From positions 1 to 64,000 of the forward strand of contig NZ_LMKK01000003.1 in the NCBI RefSeq assembly GCF_001421485.1: a stretch of 64,000 nt of DNA, in the 5' to 3' direction. The position numbers and the translations under genes are program-made. Source of the stretch: Agreia sp. Leaf210. GTDB lineage: Bacteria; Actinomycetota; Actinomycetes; Actinomycetales; Microbacteriaceae. The notes beneath the pieces are model-generated. The model saw only the letters and a list, made by a program, of their open reading frames with translations, ran no database searches and was not told where the DNA came from. Positions 46,812-54,917 of the stretch are shown piece by piece. The stretch's first letter is position 1. Each line of letters opens with the position of its first letter.

Positions 46812-48488
46812 ATGTCCACGCAATCCGAAGCGCTGAGAAGTGCTGACCGCGTTGTCTCCACCGTCGCCCGTCACGGTGTGAAGTACATCTTCGGTATCCC
46901 TGGTGCGAAGGTCGACGCGATCTTCGATGCCCTCGAAGACGGTGGCCCCGAACTGATCGTGTGTCGTCACGAGCAGAACGCCGCGTTCATGGCCGGGGCC
47001 ATCGGTCGACTCACCGGGGTCCCCGGCGTCGTACTGGTCACTTCAGGCCCCGGCACGACGAACCTCGCGACCGGGCTCCTCACGGCAAACACGGAACAGG
47101 ATCCCGTTGTGGCGCTGGCTGGCTCCGTTCAGCTCTCGGATCGCCTCAAGCGCACGCACCAGTCGATGGACGCGGCCGCGTTCCTCTCGACCGTCACCAA
47201 GTCCACCGTCGAGTCCACGGATGCGGACGATGTGTCAGAAGCTGTGGCCAACGCCTTCCGTGCCGCGATCGACGAGCCGAAGGGCGCCGCTGCCGTCGTC
47301 CTGTCGGCAAGCGTGCTGAAGACACCGACCACGTTCGAGATCACGGATATCGCCCCGAAAGCGCAATACGGCCCTGCGGTGCAGGCCGACATCACCCGTG
47401 CCGCCGAACTCATCAAAGCAGCCAAGACTCCGGTGCTGCTGGTCGGGCTGAGGGGTGCAACCGATGAGGCGACCGCCGCGGTGCGCTCGCTTCTCACGGC
47501 AACCGGGCTTCCGATCGTCGAGACATTCCAAGCCGCCGGGGTCGTCTCTCGCGAGCTCGAAGACCAGTACATCGGTCGTGTCGGTCTGTTCCAGAATCAG
47601 CCCGGCGATCTCGTGCTCTACGACGCCGACGTCGTTGTGACCATCGGTTATGACGCGGTCGAGTACGACCCGGTCATCTGGAACGAAGACGTCTCCAGAA
47701 CCATCATCCATCTCGATGTCGTGTCTCCGGACATGGACAATCACTACCAGCCGACACTGGAGCTGCGAGGCGACATAGCCGCAACAGTCGACGCCCTCGT
47801 GCCGCTTCTCGATGGGCTCGTGGTGAGCGAGCAGCAGCAGACGCGTCTCGCAGCCCACCGCGCGGCGCTGGCCGCGCTCGACGATGAGGCGAGAGCGACT
47901 CCGGACTCGGACCAGGGTGTCAACCCTGCAGCCCTCGTGCTTCGCATGCGCGAACTCCTCGACGATGATGCCACGGTGGCGGTGGACATGGGCTCCAATT
48001 ACATCTTCACGGCCCGCCACTTCCGCGTGTACGAACCCCGTCACATCCTGTTCTCGAATGGGCAGCAGACCCTCGGCGTTGCCATGCCGTGGGCTATCGC
48101 CGCGAGTCTCGTGCGCCCCGGAACCCACGTCGTTTCCATCTCGGGCGATGGAGGGTTCCTGTTCTCCGTTCAGGAATTGGAAACGGCTACGCGTCTCGGC
48201 GTCACCTTCACCCACGTCATCATGCGCGACAACACGTACAACATGGTCGCTTTCCAGGAGGAGCTGAAATACGGGCGCACTTCTGGGATTCAGCTCGGAG
48301 ACTACGACTCCGTGGCTCTGGCGGAAGCGTTCGGGGCGAAGGGCCACAAGGTGACGACTCTGGATGAGTTCTCGACCGTGTTCTCGGCCTCGCTCAACGA
48401 GCCCGGAGTGTCGATCATCGATATCTGGGTCGACTACAGCAAGAACACCGACATCGCCAAGGACCTGCCGGAGGACGCGTTCGAATGA
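46812..48488 (+). CDS. alsS: catabolic acetolactate synthase
   Basis: Condenses two pyruvates to 2-acetolactate with thiamine diphosphate, the first step to acetoin. The 558-residue protein has YIFGIPGAKVDAIFDAL near residue 18, the catalytic Glu in CRHEQNAAFMAGA (near 52), and the ThDP motif SISGDGGFLFSVQELETA with NNTYNM-like DNTYNMV near 475. The segment FGIPGAKVD and the lack of a regulatory subunit gene mark the catabolic AlsS rather than IlvB. The ATG at 46812 has AAGGAG five bases upstream. It overlaps alsD by four bases. Confidence 0.94.
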   Translation: MSTQSEALRSADRVVSTVARHGVKYIFGIPGAKVDAIFDALEDGGPELIVCRHEQNAAFMAGAIGRLTGVPGVVLVTSGPGTTNLATGLLTANTEQDPVVALAGSVQLSDRLKRTHQSMDAAAFLSTVTKSTVESTDADDVSEAVANAFRAAIDEPKGAAAVVLSASVLKTPTTFEITDIAPKAQYGPAVQADITRAAELIKAAKTPVLLVGLRGATDEATAAVRSLLTATGLPIVETFQAAGVVSRELEDQYIGRVGLFQNQPGDLVLYDADVVVTIGYDAVEYDPVIWNEDVSRTIIHLDVVSPDMDNHYQPTLELRGDIAATVDALVPLLDGLVVSEQQQTRLAAHRAALAALDDEARATPDSDQGVNPAALVLRMRELLDDDATVAVDMGSNYIFTARHFRVYEPRHILFSNGQQTLGVAMPWAIAASLVRPGTHVVSISGDGGFLFSVQELETATRLGVTFTHVIMRDNTYNMVAFQEELKYGRTSGIQLGDYDSVALAEAFGAKGHKVTTLDEFSTVFSASLNEPGVSIIDIWVDYSKNTDIAKDLPEDAFE

Positions 48489-49222
48489 GCAATGCAGCGA
48501 TCGACACGAACGACGACTACTCGGTCTACCAGACCTCTACCATCTCGGCCCTGCTGGCCGGCGTGTACGACGGAACCGTGACCGTCTCGGAGCTCCTCGC
48601 TCACGGCGACTTCGGATTGGGCACCTTCAACCACCTCGACGGGGAGATGATCGTCCTCGACGGGGTCTGCTACCACCTGCGATCAGATGGTTCGGTGACA
48701 GTCGCCACGGGAACGGAGCAAACGCCGTTCGCGGCTGTCACGTATTTCCACGCCAAACACGAACTCGCCATCGACACGGTGACTACGCGCCATGCCCTCA
48801 CCGCTCTGATAGACGGCACCATCAACAGTGCGAATGTGGGAGCGTCCATCCGAATCTCCGGAACCTTCGACAGCGTTCGGACCCGAACGGTGGGGGAGCA
48901 GAAAAAGCCGTACCCCCCGCTCGTCGACGCCGCCGCCGGCCAGGCGGAGAACACGCTCACTCAGGTGACAGGGACGATCGCCGGATACCGGACTCCGCCG
49001 TTCGAAGACGAGATATCCGTGGCGGGTTACCACCTCCACTTCATCGACGACTCCCGCACCCGCGGAGGTCATGTGCTCGACTTCGTGCTCAGCAGCGGGA
49101 AGGTGGACATATCTCCGATCAGTGAGCTGCACCTCAGCCTCCCCGAGACGACGGAGTTTCTCGACGCCACGATCTCTACCGACGTCGCCGCTGACGAGAA
49201 CCAAGCCGAAGGCGGGTCGTAG
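48485..49222 (+). CDS. alsD: alpha-acetolactate decarboxylase
   Basis: Decarboxylates 2-acetolactate to acetoin, completing an overflow route that avoids acid build-up. The 245-residue protein has the family segments GDFGLGTFNHLDGEMIVLDG near residue 40 and TPFAAVTYF. The zinc ligands lie in AGYHLHFIDDSRTRGGHVLD (three His, about 180-200). The ATG lies inside the alsS stop region (ATGA). No acetoin reductase or acoABC genes are nearby. Its 3' end faces the leftward kinase gene. Confidence 0.95.
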   Translation: MSNAAIDTNDDYSVYQTSTISALLAGVYDGTVTVSELLAHGDFGLGTFNHLDGEMIVLDGVCYHLRSDGSVTVATGTEQTPFAAVTYFHAKHELAIDTVTTRHALTALIDGTINSANVGASIRISGTFDSVRTRTVGEQKKPYPPLVDAAAGQAENTLTQVTGTIAGYRTPPFEDEISVAGYHLHFIDDSRTRGGHVLDFVLSSGKVDISPISELHLSLPETTEFLDATISTDVAADENQAEGGS

Positions 49223-49270
49223 CACTCGGGCGTTGTCGCCGACCGAGCCCTTCGGTACGGGCCTGCCTCG

Positions 49271-50251
49271 CTAGGAGGCGCGCGGTCCCTTCGGGGGATA
49301 GCCGATCTCGGCTCGGGTGGGGGGATTGGCTCCGGGACGCGAGACGGTGATGGCGGCGCAGCGCACCGCGTAGTCGCCGATGTCCGTGAGCAGCGCAGCG
49401 TCGAACGCGTGGCCGCTCCTCAGATCAGCGGTCGACACGCCCTCGTCGCGTAGTTCGGCGATGAAGTCGATGAGCGCACTCATGAACGAATCGCCCGCGC
49501 CGATGGTGTCGGCGACCTCCACGACGATTCCCGCGACGGTCAGCCGCAGTGAGCGCGTCGCCAGCATCGCACCGGCGCTGCCGAGGGTCAGCGTCACGAG
49601 CCCGACGCCGAGACGCAGGATGTGCTCGACGACGGCCTCGAGACCCAGTTCGGGGTAAAGCCACTCGGCGTCTTCGTCGCTGAGCTTCACGATGCCCGCG
49701 AGCGACGCGATCTGCTCGAATCGAGCGAGTGCCGCCTCGTGGTCGGTCACGATGCTCGGTCGCATGTTGGGGTCGAAGCAGATGAGGGGTGGTCGTTCGG
49801 AATCGACCAGTTGCCTCAGCAGCGACACGACGGTGCTTCCGCCGGGTTCGAGGAACGCTCCGATCGATCCGACGTGCACGATCTCCGATCCGTCGAGCAC
49901 CGCGTCGTCGATGCTGAGACCGAGCGGAAGCGACCAGCGGAGGTCGAAGACATAGTCGGCCGATCCGTCTGCCTTGAGGTAGGCCGTGGCCGTCGAGCTC
50001 GGCTCGTCGCGGATCGAGCCGGCGGCCAGGCTGACGCCCGCTTCGCTCAGATGCTCCGCGATCGCCGCCCCGCGGGCATCGTCGCCGATATGCGTGACGA
50101 GGGAGACGGGCCTGTTCAGCCGTGCCAGTCCCAGTGCGATGTTCATCGGCGATCCGCCGGGGTGTTCCACGCTGGGTGCTTCGCCGGAGCCCACGATCAC
50201 GTCGACGAGGGATTCACCGATTGCGGTGACTGCGGTGAGCGAGTGCGACAC
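49271..50251 (-). CDS. PfkB-family sugar kinase, probable fructokinase
   Basis: A 326-residue ribokinase-fold kinase. The first signature is GGSPMNIALGLARLNRPVSL near residue 33, and the second, with the catalytic Asp, is VADTIGAGDSFMSALIDF near 248-265. Length and start (AIGESLVDVIV) match bacterial fructokinases. It is the last gene of the leftward importer operon opposite a levanase, so it probably phosphorylates imported fructose to fructose-6-phosphate. The start is GTG. A hairpin separates it from the preceding ABM gene. Confidence 0.87.
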   Translation of the reverse strand: MSHSLTAVTAIGESLVDVIVGSGEAPSVEHPGGSPMNIALGLARLNRPVSLVTHIGDDARGAAIAEHLSEAGVSLAAGSIRDEPSSTATAYLKADGSADYVFDLRWSLPLGLSIDDAVLDGSEIVHVGSIGAFLEPGGSTVVSLLRQLVDSERPPLICFDPNMRPSIVTDHEAALARFEQIASLAGIVKLSDEDAEWLYPELGLEAVVEHILRLGVGLVTLTLGSAGAMLATRSLRLTVAGIVVEVADTIGAGDSFMSALIDFIAELRDEGVSTADLRSGHAFDAALLTDIGDYAVRCAAITVSRPGANPPTRAEIGYPPKGPRAS

Positions 50252-50276
50252 AGGGGGCCTTTCGGGGCATGGAAAC

Positions 50277-50310
50277 GGCTCTGCCTGCCCGAGAAGCAGC
50301 AGGCAGAGCC
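50277..50310 (-). terminator. intercistronic hairpin upstream of the kinase gene
   Basis: A perfect 12-bp stem (50277-50288 with 50299-50310) and 10-base loop between the ABM and kinase genes. On the minus strand it is followed by GTTTCC only, so it is a partial terminator or an mRNA-stabilising stem that could lower kinase expression relative to the importer. Confidence 0.6.
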
Positions 50311-50324
50311 ATTGTCGGGAGTGA

Positions 50325-50639
50325 TCAGTTCGAAAGCGGCTGCAGCCAGGTTAGCTGCGACCCGTCTTCGACGATCAGGGGAGCGAGCCGCTCGTTGAAG
50401 ACACGACCGTAGGACGCGCCGATGTGCGCCGCGAACGCGTCGTCATCGCGATAGACCTCGTAGACGAAGAAACGGGCGGGCTCAGCGCTCAGACGAGAGG
50501 GGGCGAACTCGATGCATCCGGGTTCGCGCCTCACGTCGTCTGCCAGCCCTGCCAGAAGCTCGGCCACGGTCTCCTCGCATCCGGGTCGCGCCGTGAACTC
50601 GGCGAACAACACCTTCGAGGCGGGGGCGACGGCGCTCAC
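50325..50639 (-). CDS. ABM-fold (YgiN/LsrG-like) small protein
   Basis: A 104-residue protein with the dimeric alpha/beta ABM fold: VLFAEFTARPGCEETVAEL, PGCIEFAPSRL and FFVYEVYRDDDAFAAHIGAS. Members include quinol monooxygenases, the autoinducer-2-phosphate isomerase LsrG, and distantly related sugar mutarotases of similar size. It is the fourth gene of a sugar importer operon, with its GTG start overlapping the ATPase stop by four bases, so a role on the imported sugar or its phosphate is likelier than antibiotic synthesis (inference). Confidence 0.83.
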   Translation of the reverse strand: MSAVAPASKVLFAEFTARPGCEETVAELLAGLADDVRREPGCIEFAPSRLSAEPARFFVYEVYRDDDAFAAHIGASYGRVFNERLAPLIVEDGSQLTWLQPLSN

Positions 50640-51430
50640 GCGGTGGCCGCACCCGTCATGATGGCGACGGCGTCGGTCATCGAGTGCGACTGCGGCGTGA
50701 TGGTCGCCGCCCTCTTTCCCAGGCGCTGAATGTGGATGCGATCGGCCACGTCGAACACGTGCGGCATGTTGTGACTGATCAGGATGACGGGCACGCCACG
50801 ATCGCGCAGATTGCGGATCAGCTCGAGAACCTGGTTCGACTCGCGAACACCGAGGGCAGCTGTCGGCTCGTCCAAGACGACGACCTTCGACCCGAAGGCC
50901 GCGGAACGCGCAACGGCCACAGCCTGGCGTTGTCCGCCGGAGAGATTCTCGACGGGCACAGTGACGTCTTGAAGCGTCGAGATGCCGAGCTTCGTGAGCT
51001 CCTCCTTCGCCTCGCGCCGCATTCCCGCGGTGTCGAGCACACGGAAGACCGATCCAAGGATGCCCTTCTTGCGCTTCTCTCGACCGAGGTAGAGATTCGA
51101 CGCCACGTCGAGGGCCGGGGAGACGGCGAGGTTCTGGTAGACGGTCTCGATGCCTGCCGAGCGGGCATCCTGCGGCCGCTTGAACGAGACCCGTTTGCCG
51201 TCGAGGAAGATCTCACCCTCGTCGGGAATCTCGGCACCGGTGAGGCACTTGATGAGGGTCGACTTTCCGGCTCCGTTGTCGCCGATGATGGCGAGCACTT
51301 CGCCGGGGTAGAGCTCGAGGCTCACGCCGTCGAGGCCTACGACCCGGCCGTAGGTCTTGACGAGACGACGGGCCTGCAGAACCGGCGTGCGTGTCTCGGC
51401 TTCGGGAACGACGTTGTCTGTGATGGTCAC
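50636..51430 (-). CDS. sugar ABC ATP-binding protein (FrcA type, single domain)
   Basis: A 264-residue ATPase. Walker A is GDNGAGKST near residue 45, the Q-loop lies in GIETVYQNLAV, the signature LSGGQRQAVAVARS near 150 and Walker B VVVLDEPTAALG near 170. It is half the length of RbsA-type double ATPases, matching the fructose importer ATPase FrcA. The GTG at 51430 overlaps the permease stop by four bases and has AAAGG upstream. A longer frame to 51451 would overlap further and is not preferred. Confidence 0.9.
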   Translation of the reverse strand: MTITDNVVPEAETRTPVLQARRLVKTYGRVVGLDGVSLELYPGEVLAIIGDNGAGKSTLIKCLTGAEIPDEGEIFLDGKRVSFKRPQDARSAGIETVYQNLAVSPALDVASNLYLGREKRKKGILGSVFRVLDTAGMRREAKEELTKLGISTLQDVTVPVENLSGGQRQAVAVARSAAFGSKVVVLDEPTAALGVRESNQVLELIRNLRDRGVPVILISHNMPHVFDVADRIHIQRLGKRAATITPQSHSMTDAVAIMTGAATA

Positions 51431-52473
51431 TTGCGTACCTTTCGAATCCACTGGTCGACGCCGACCGCGACGATGATGAGAATGCCCACGGCGAGCGTCT
51501 GGTAGAGCACGTCGAGTCCGGCGAGCGAGAGCCCGTTGCGGAAGACACCGACGATGAGGGCGCCGAGCAAGGTGCCCCAGATGGTGCCTCGACCGCCGAA
51601 CAGGCTCGTTCCGCCGATCACGACGGCCGTGATCGAGTCGAGGTTGAGGTCTGCTCCGGCATTCGGGCTGGCCGCGTTGCTGCGACCGATCTGAATCCAG
51701 GCGCCGATGGCCAGGATGGCGCCGGCAGCGATGTACACGCTGACGAGCACGCGGTTGACACTGATTCCGGCGAGGCGTGCGGCCTCCTTGTCGTCACCCA
51801 CCGCGTAAACATGACGACCCCAGGCCGTCTTGCCCAGAATGAAGGCCACGACGATGTAGAGCGCGAGCATGATGATCACGCCGAAGCTGACCCGCACACC
51901 GAAGAGGTCGAAGGTCTGGCCCGTCGAGGGCAGCAGTTCCGGCATGTCGGAGCCACGAACGGTGGAGCCGGCGGAGTACAGCAGGGTGAGGGCGACGAAG
52001 ATGTTCAGGGTTCCGAGGGTCACGATGAACGGAGGAAGCCTGAGCTTCGTGACGAGCAGACCGTTGAACAGACCCGCGGCAACGGCGACCAGGATGCCGA
52101 TGAGCAGAGCCAGGAAGGCGGGCACTCCGTTCTGGGTGGCGGTCTGAGCCATCACCATCGAGGCGAGCACCATCACGGCACCGACCGAGAGATCGATTCC
52201 CGCGGTGAGGATGATCAAGGTCTGCGCGACGGCGAGGGTTCCGACGACGGCGACCTGCTGAGTGATCAGCGAGAGATTGGCGGGGGCGAGGAATCGGTCG
52301 TTGAGGATGCCGAAGACGATGACGGCGATGACGAGAACCACGGCCGGGCTGACGGCCGGGTAGCGGTGGAGGACGCCTCGCACGCGGTCGATGGGCGTGC
52401 GGCGGTCGAGAAATTCAGAAGCGAGAGCGAGTGAAGAGGTCGGTGGGTTGGTCACCGGGTTGGGAGAAGTCAC
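51427..52473 (-). CDS. sugar ABC permease (FrcC/RbsC family)
   Basis: A 348-residue BPD_transp_2-type permease with eight to ten helices. Family motifs include TAGIDLSVGAVMVLASMV near residue 90, RLPPFIVTLGTLNIF near 145 and GGTSLFGGRGTIWGTLLGAL near 290. It is the only permease of the operon and so probably forms a homodimer. It belongs with the single-domain ATPase and the binding protein to a fructose/ribose-type importer. Confidence 0.93.
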   Translation of the reverse strand: MTSPNPVTNPPTSSLALASEFLDRRTPIDRVRGVLHRYPAVSPAVVLVIAVIVFGILNDRFLAPANLSLITQQVAVVGTLAVAQTLIILTAGIDLSVGAVMVLASMVMAQTATQNGVPAFLALLIGILVAVAAGLFNGLLVTKLRLPPFIVTLGTLNIFVALTLLYSAGSTVRGSDMPELLPSTGQTFDLFGVRVSFGVIIMLALYIVVAFILGKTAWGRHVYAVGDDKEAARLAGISVNRVLVSVYIAAGAILAIGAWIQIGRSNAASPNAGADLNLDSITAVVIGGTSLFGGRGTIWGTLLGALIVGVFRNGLSLAGLDVLYQTLAVGILIIVAVGVDQWIRKVRK

Positions 52474-52508
52474 GAGAGCCTTTCTGGGGGAGGTGGAGCA
52501 GGAGGATG

Positions 52509-52539
52509 CAGGGGGCGGAGCATTGCTCCACCCCCTGCC
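52509..52539 (-). repeat. intercistronic stem-loop after the binding-protein gene
   Basis: A 14-bp stem (52509-52522 with 52526-52539) with one G.U pair on the minus-strand RNA and a three-base loop. It lies between the binding-protein and permease genes and starts six bases after the stop. Such stems protect the binding-protein mRNA 3' end and let it accumulate above the permease message (known for other importers). Confidence 0.7.
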
Positions 52540-52545
52540 GTCGGA

Positions 52546-53643
52546 TTATTTGCCCCAGCAGATGTCGGTAGCGTCGGCAGCGGTGATGCTGTCGAGTCCG
52601 TCGACGGGCTTCTCGGTGACCAGCTTCGAGCCGGTGTCGAAGAAGTCGAGTCCTGCGCTGGTCGACGGCTTGGTGCCGTCGGTGGCGAGCTTGGCGATGG
52701 CCTCGACACCGAGCTCGGCCATCTTCACGGGGTACTGCTGTGCCGTGGCTCCGATGACGCCGTCGGCTACGTTCTTGACGCCGGCGCAGCCGCCGTCGAT
52801 CGAGACGAGCAGCACGTCCTTCTCTTTTCCTGCGGCCTGCAGAGCCTGGTATGCGCCGTACGCAGCAGGCTCGTTGATCGTGTAGACCACGTTGATGTCG
52901 GAGTTCTTCGACAGCAGGGTCTCCATCGCCGTGCGGCCGCCATCTTCGGCTCCGTCGGTCGCCTCGTTGCCGACGAGCTCGTACTCGCCGCCGCTGTACT
53001 TGCCGGTCTTGGCCTCATCGCCGTTCTTCTTGTCGTCGGCGGTGTCGATGCCCATTCCGGTCAGGAATCCCTGGTCGCGGTTGTAGTCGACCGAGACGAC
53101 CTTGTCGTTGAAGAGGTCGAGCATGGCGATGGTGGCCTTCTTGCCACCGAGCTGTGCTGCGGTCCACTTGCCGATCGACTCTCCGGCGGTGAAGTTGTCG
53201 GTGGCGAAGGTGATGTCGACGGCGTCGGCGGGGTCGGGGGCCGTGTCGAGGGCGATCACATAGAGACCGGCGTCGCGTGCCTTCTGAATGGCGTCGACGA
53301 CCGACGGACCGTTGGGCGTGATGAGGATGCCCTTGTCTCCCTTTGAGATCGCGTTCTCGATGGCCTGGATCTGAGTGTCCTCGTCGCCATCTTCCTTGCC
53401 GGCCGCCAGCGTCAGCTTGACGCCGGCCTTGTCGGCCGCGGCCTTCGCGCCGTCTTCCATGGCGACGAAGAAGGGGTTCGTCGTGGTCTTGACGATGAGC
53501 GTGACGCCGACGTCGCCGCTGCCGGCCGAGTCGGTGCTGGTCGATGCTCCGCCGCTCGAGCAGGCGGCGAGCCCCACGGATGCGACGAGCGCGATGGTGC
53601 CAAGGCCGGCTAGCCGGGCGATGGGCGATTTGCGTGTGTTCAT
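52546..53643 (-). CDS. sugar ABC binding lipoprotein (FrcB-like)
   Basis: A 365-residue periplasmic-binding-protein type 1 lipoprotein. Signal peptide and lipobox (GLAACSS, Cys near residue 28) are followed by VTLIVKTTTNPFFVAMEDGA, DEDTQIQAIENAISKGDKGI and VYTINEPAAYGAYQA. The family binds ribose, fructose, xylose or galactose. The divergent LacI gene and levanase favour fructose. Its promoter and operator lie in the 109 bases upstream. Confidence 0.92.
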   Translation of the reverse strand: MNTRKSPIARLAGLGTIALVASVGLAACSSGGASTSTDSAGSGDVGVTLIVKTTTNPFFVAMEDGAKAAADKAGVKLTLAAGKEDGDEDTQIQAIENAISKGDKGILITPNGPSVVDAIQKARDAGLYVIALDTAPDPADAVDITFATDNFTAGESIGKWTAAQLGGKKATIAMLDLFNDKVVSVDYNRDQGFLTGMGIDTADDKKNGDEAKTGKYSGGEYELVGNEATDGAEDGGRTAMETLLSKNSDINVVYTINEPAAYGAYQALQAAGKEKDVLLVSIDGGCAGVKNVADGVIGATAQQYPVKMAELGVEAIAKLATDGTKPSTSAGLDFFDTGSKLVTEKPVDGLDSITAADATDICWGK

Positions 53644-53676
53644 GGAGTCCTCATTGGCTCAGGGGGCGATCTGCCC

Positions 53677-53689
53677 GACAACGATGTCA
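53677..53689. promoter_or_regulatory. operator candidate for the fructose importer
   Basis: The segment 53677-53688 reads GACATCGTTGTC on the minus strand; with the flanking A at 53689 it runs one base further. It lies immediately downstream of the predicted -10 of the importer promoter. The element differs at one position from the core of the 20-bp palindrome ahead of the levanase gene. The LacI protein encoded at 53753-54802 is the likely binder. Confidence 0.6.
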
Positions 53690-53695
53690 GGTATA

Positions 53696-53725
53696 GGTAT
53701 AGGCGCCTTCGATTAGTAGAGTCAA
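53696..53725 (-). promoter_or_regulatory. sigma70-type promoter of the importer operon
   Basis: On the minus strand TTGACT (53725-53720) and TATACC (53701-53696) are separated by 18 bases, close to consensus. The predicted transcript start near 53689 falls on the operator. A wider dyad GATTA-N12-TAATC (53711-53732) overlaps the -35 element. Confidence 0.6.
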
Positions 53726-53752
53726 GTTAATCCTCGAAGAAGAAGAGCAGTT

Positions 53753-54802
53753 ATGACATCGTTATCAGACCCCCGGCGAAGCGAAGCGCTTCGTCGCCGT
53801 CCCACCATGAAGAACGTGGCCGACCTGGCGGGCGTCGGGGTCAAGACCGTTTCTCGCGTGATCAATCGTGAACCGCACGTGTCGGAGGAGACCATCGCGC
53901 GGGTGCGCCGGGCTGCCGAACAATTGCAGTATCAACCGGATATCCACGCCGGGAATCTGCGACGGGCCGACCGTCGAACCGACACGCTCGGTCTGCTCGT
54001 CGGAAGCGTGGCCAACCCGTTCTCGGCCGCGGTTCATCGAGCGGTCGAAGACATCGCGCTCGAGCGACATGTGGCGGTCTTCGCCTCGAGCCTCGACGAG
54101 GATCCGGAGCGCGAGCTCTCGTCGGTGAACGCCTTTCTTCGCCGGAGAGTCGATGGACTGATCCTCACGACGATCCAGCCGAGTCAGGCCTATCTCGGGT
54201 CTCAGCTCGATCAGGGTATCCCCATCGTCTTCGTCGACCGCAGGCCCCACGGAATCGAGGCGGACGCCGTGATCACGGAGAACGCCGAAGGGGCCGCCGG
54301 GGCCGTCGAGCATCTTCTCGCCGTCGGTCACCGCCGTATCGCCTATCTCGGCGACGACGAGAAGATCTTCACGGCCAGGGAGCGCAAGCGCGGCTACCTC
54401 GACACGCTTCGGCGTCATGGTGTTGCGCCAGACGAGCGGATCATCGTGGACAATCTCGACGACGAGGGCAAGGCATCCGATGCTGTCGCTCGACTGCTCG
54501 CGCTCGATGACCCGCCGACGGCCATCTTCAGCGCACAGAACCTCATCACGCTCGGAGTGATCACCTCGCTGAGGTCGGCAGGGGCATCGACGCGAGTCGC
54601 CCTCGTCGGTTTCGACGACGTGCCCATGGCCGCTCTGCTCGAGCCGGCGATCACCGTCGTGGCGCAGGATCCCACCTCGATCGGAGAGATCGCGGCACGC
54701 CGTGTCTTCGAGCGGCTAGACGGACTCGACGAACCGGCGCGCGACTTCGTCGTGCCGACCCGACTCGTCGTGAGGGGCTCGGGGGAGATCCCGCCGGCTT
54801 GA
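53753..54802 (+). CDS. LacI-family regulator of the fructan locus
   Basis: A 349-residue repressor. The HTH TMKNVADLAGVGVKTVSRVI (residues 18-37) is followed by the hinge (HAGNLRRADRRT) and the sensor domain (about 75-340, with LGLLVGSVANPFSAAVHRAV). It is divergent from the importer operon and 115 bases upstream of the levanase gene on the same strand. Operator-like palindromes sit at both promoters, so it probably represses both until the inducing sugar is present. Confidence 0.93.
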   Translation: MTSLSDPRRSEALRRRPTMKNVADLAGVGVKTVSRVINREPHVSEETIARVRRAAEQLQYQPDIHAGNLRRADRRTDTLGLLVGSVANPFSAAVHRAVEDIALERHVAVFASSLDEDPERELSSVNAFLRRRVDGLILTTIQPSQAYLGSQLDQGIPIVFVDRRPHGIEADAVITENAEGAAGAVEHLLAVGHRRIAYLGDDEKIFTARERKRGYLDTLRRHGVAPDERIIVDNLDDEGKASDAVARLLALDDPPTAIFSAQNLITLGVITSLRSAGASTRVALVGFDDVPMAALLEPAITVVAQDPTSIGEIAARRVFERLDGLDEPARDFVVPTRLVVRGSGEIPPA

Positions 54803-54814
54803 GCCGTTCGAAGG

Positions 54815-54891
54815 ACAATTCACGGTGCTCCTTGAATTGTTCGGTGGACATTCCGTAGCATCGCTCGCGATCGATGACATCGATGTCATCG
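54815..54891 (+). promoter_or_regulatory. levanase promoter with operator palindrome
   Basis: TTGAAT (54832-54837) and TAGCAT (54856-54861) form a promoter with an 18-base spacer. A perfect 20-bp palindrome with central CG (54872-54891, core GACATCGATGTC) lies just downstream of the expected start site near 54868. A second dyad, ACAATTCA-N10-TGAATTGT (54815-54840), overlaps the -35. The palindrome matches the element at the importer promoter at 11 of 12 core positions. Confidence 0.65.
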
Positions 54892-54917
54892 CGACAACGC
54901 GCAGCGAAGGGCGTCCC

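Noticed and set aside
50325-50639. Antibiotic biosynthesis gene from the ABM family name
   Set aside because: The family name is broad; there are no synthase, tailoring or resistance genes around it, and it is coupled to a sugar importer.
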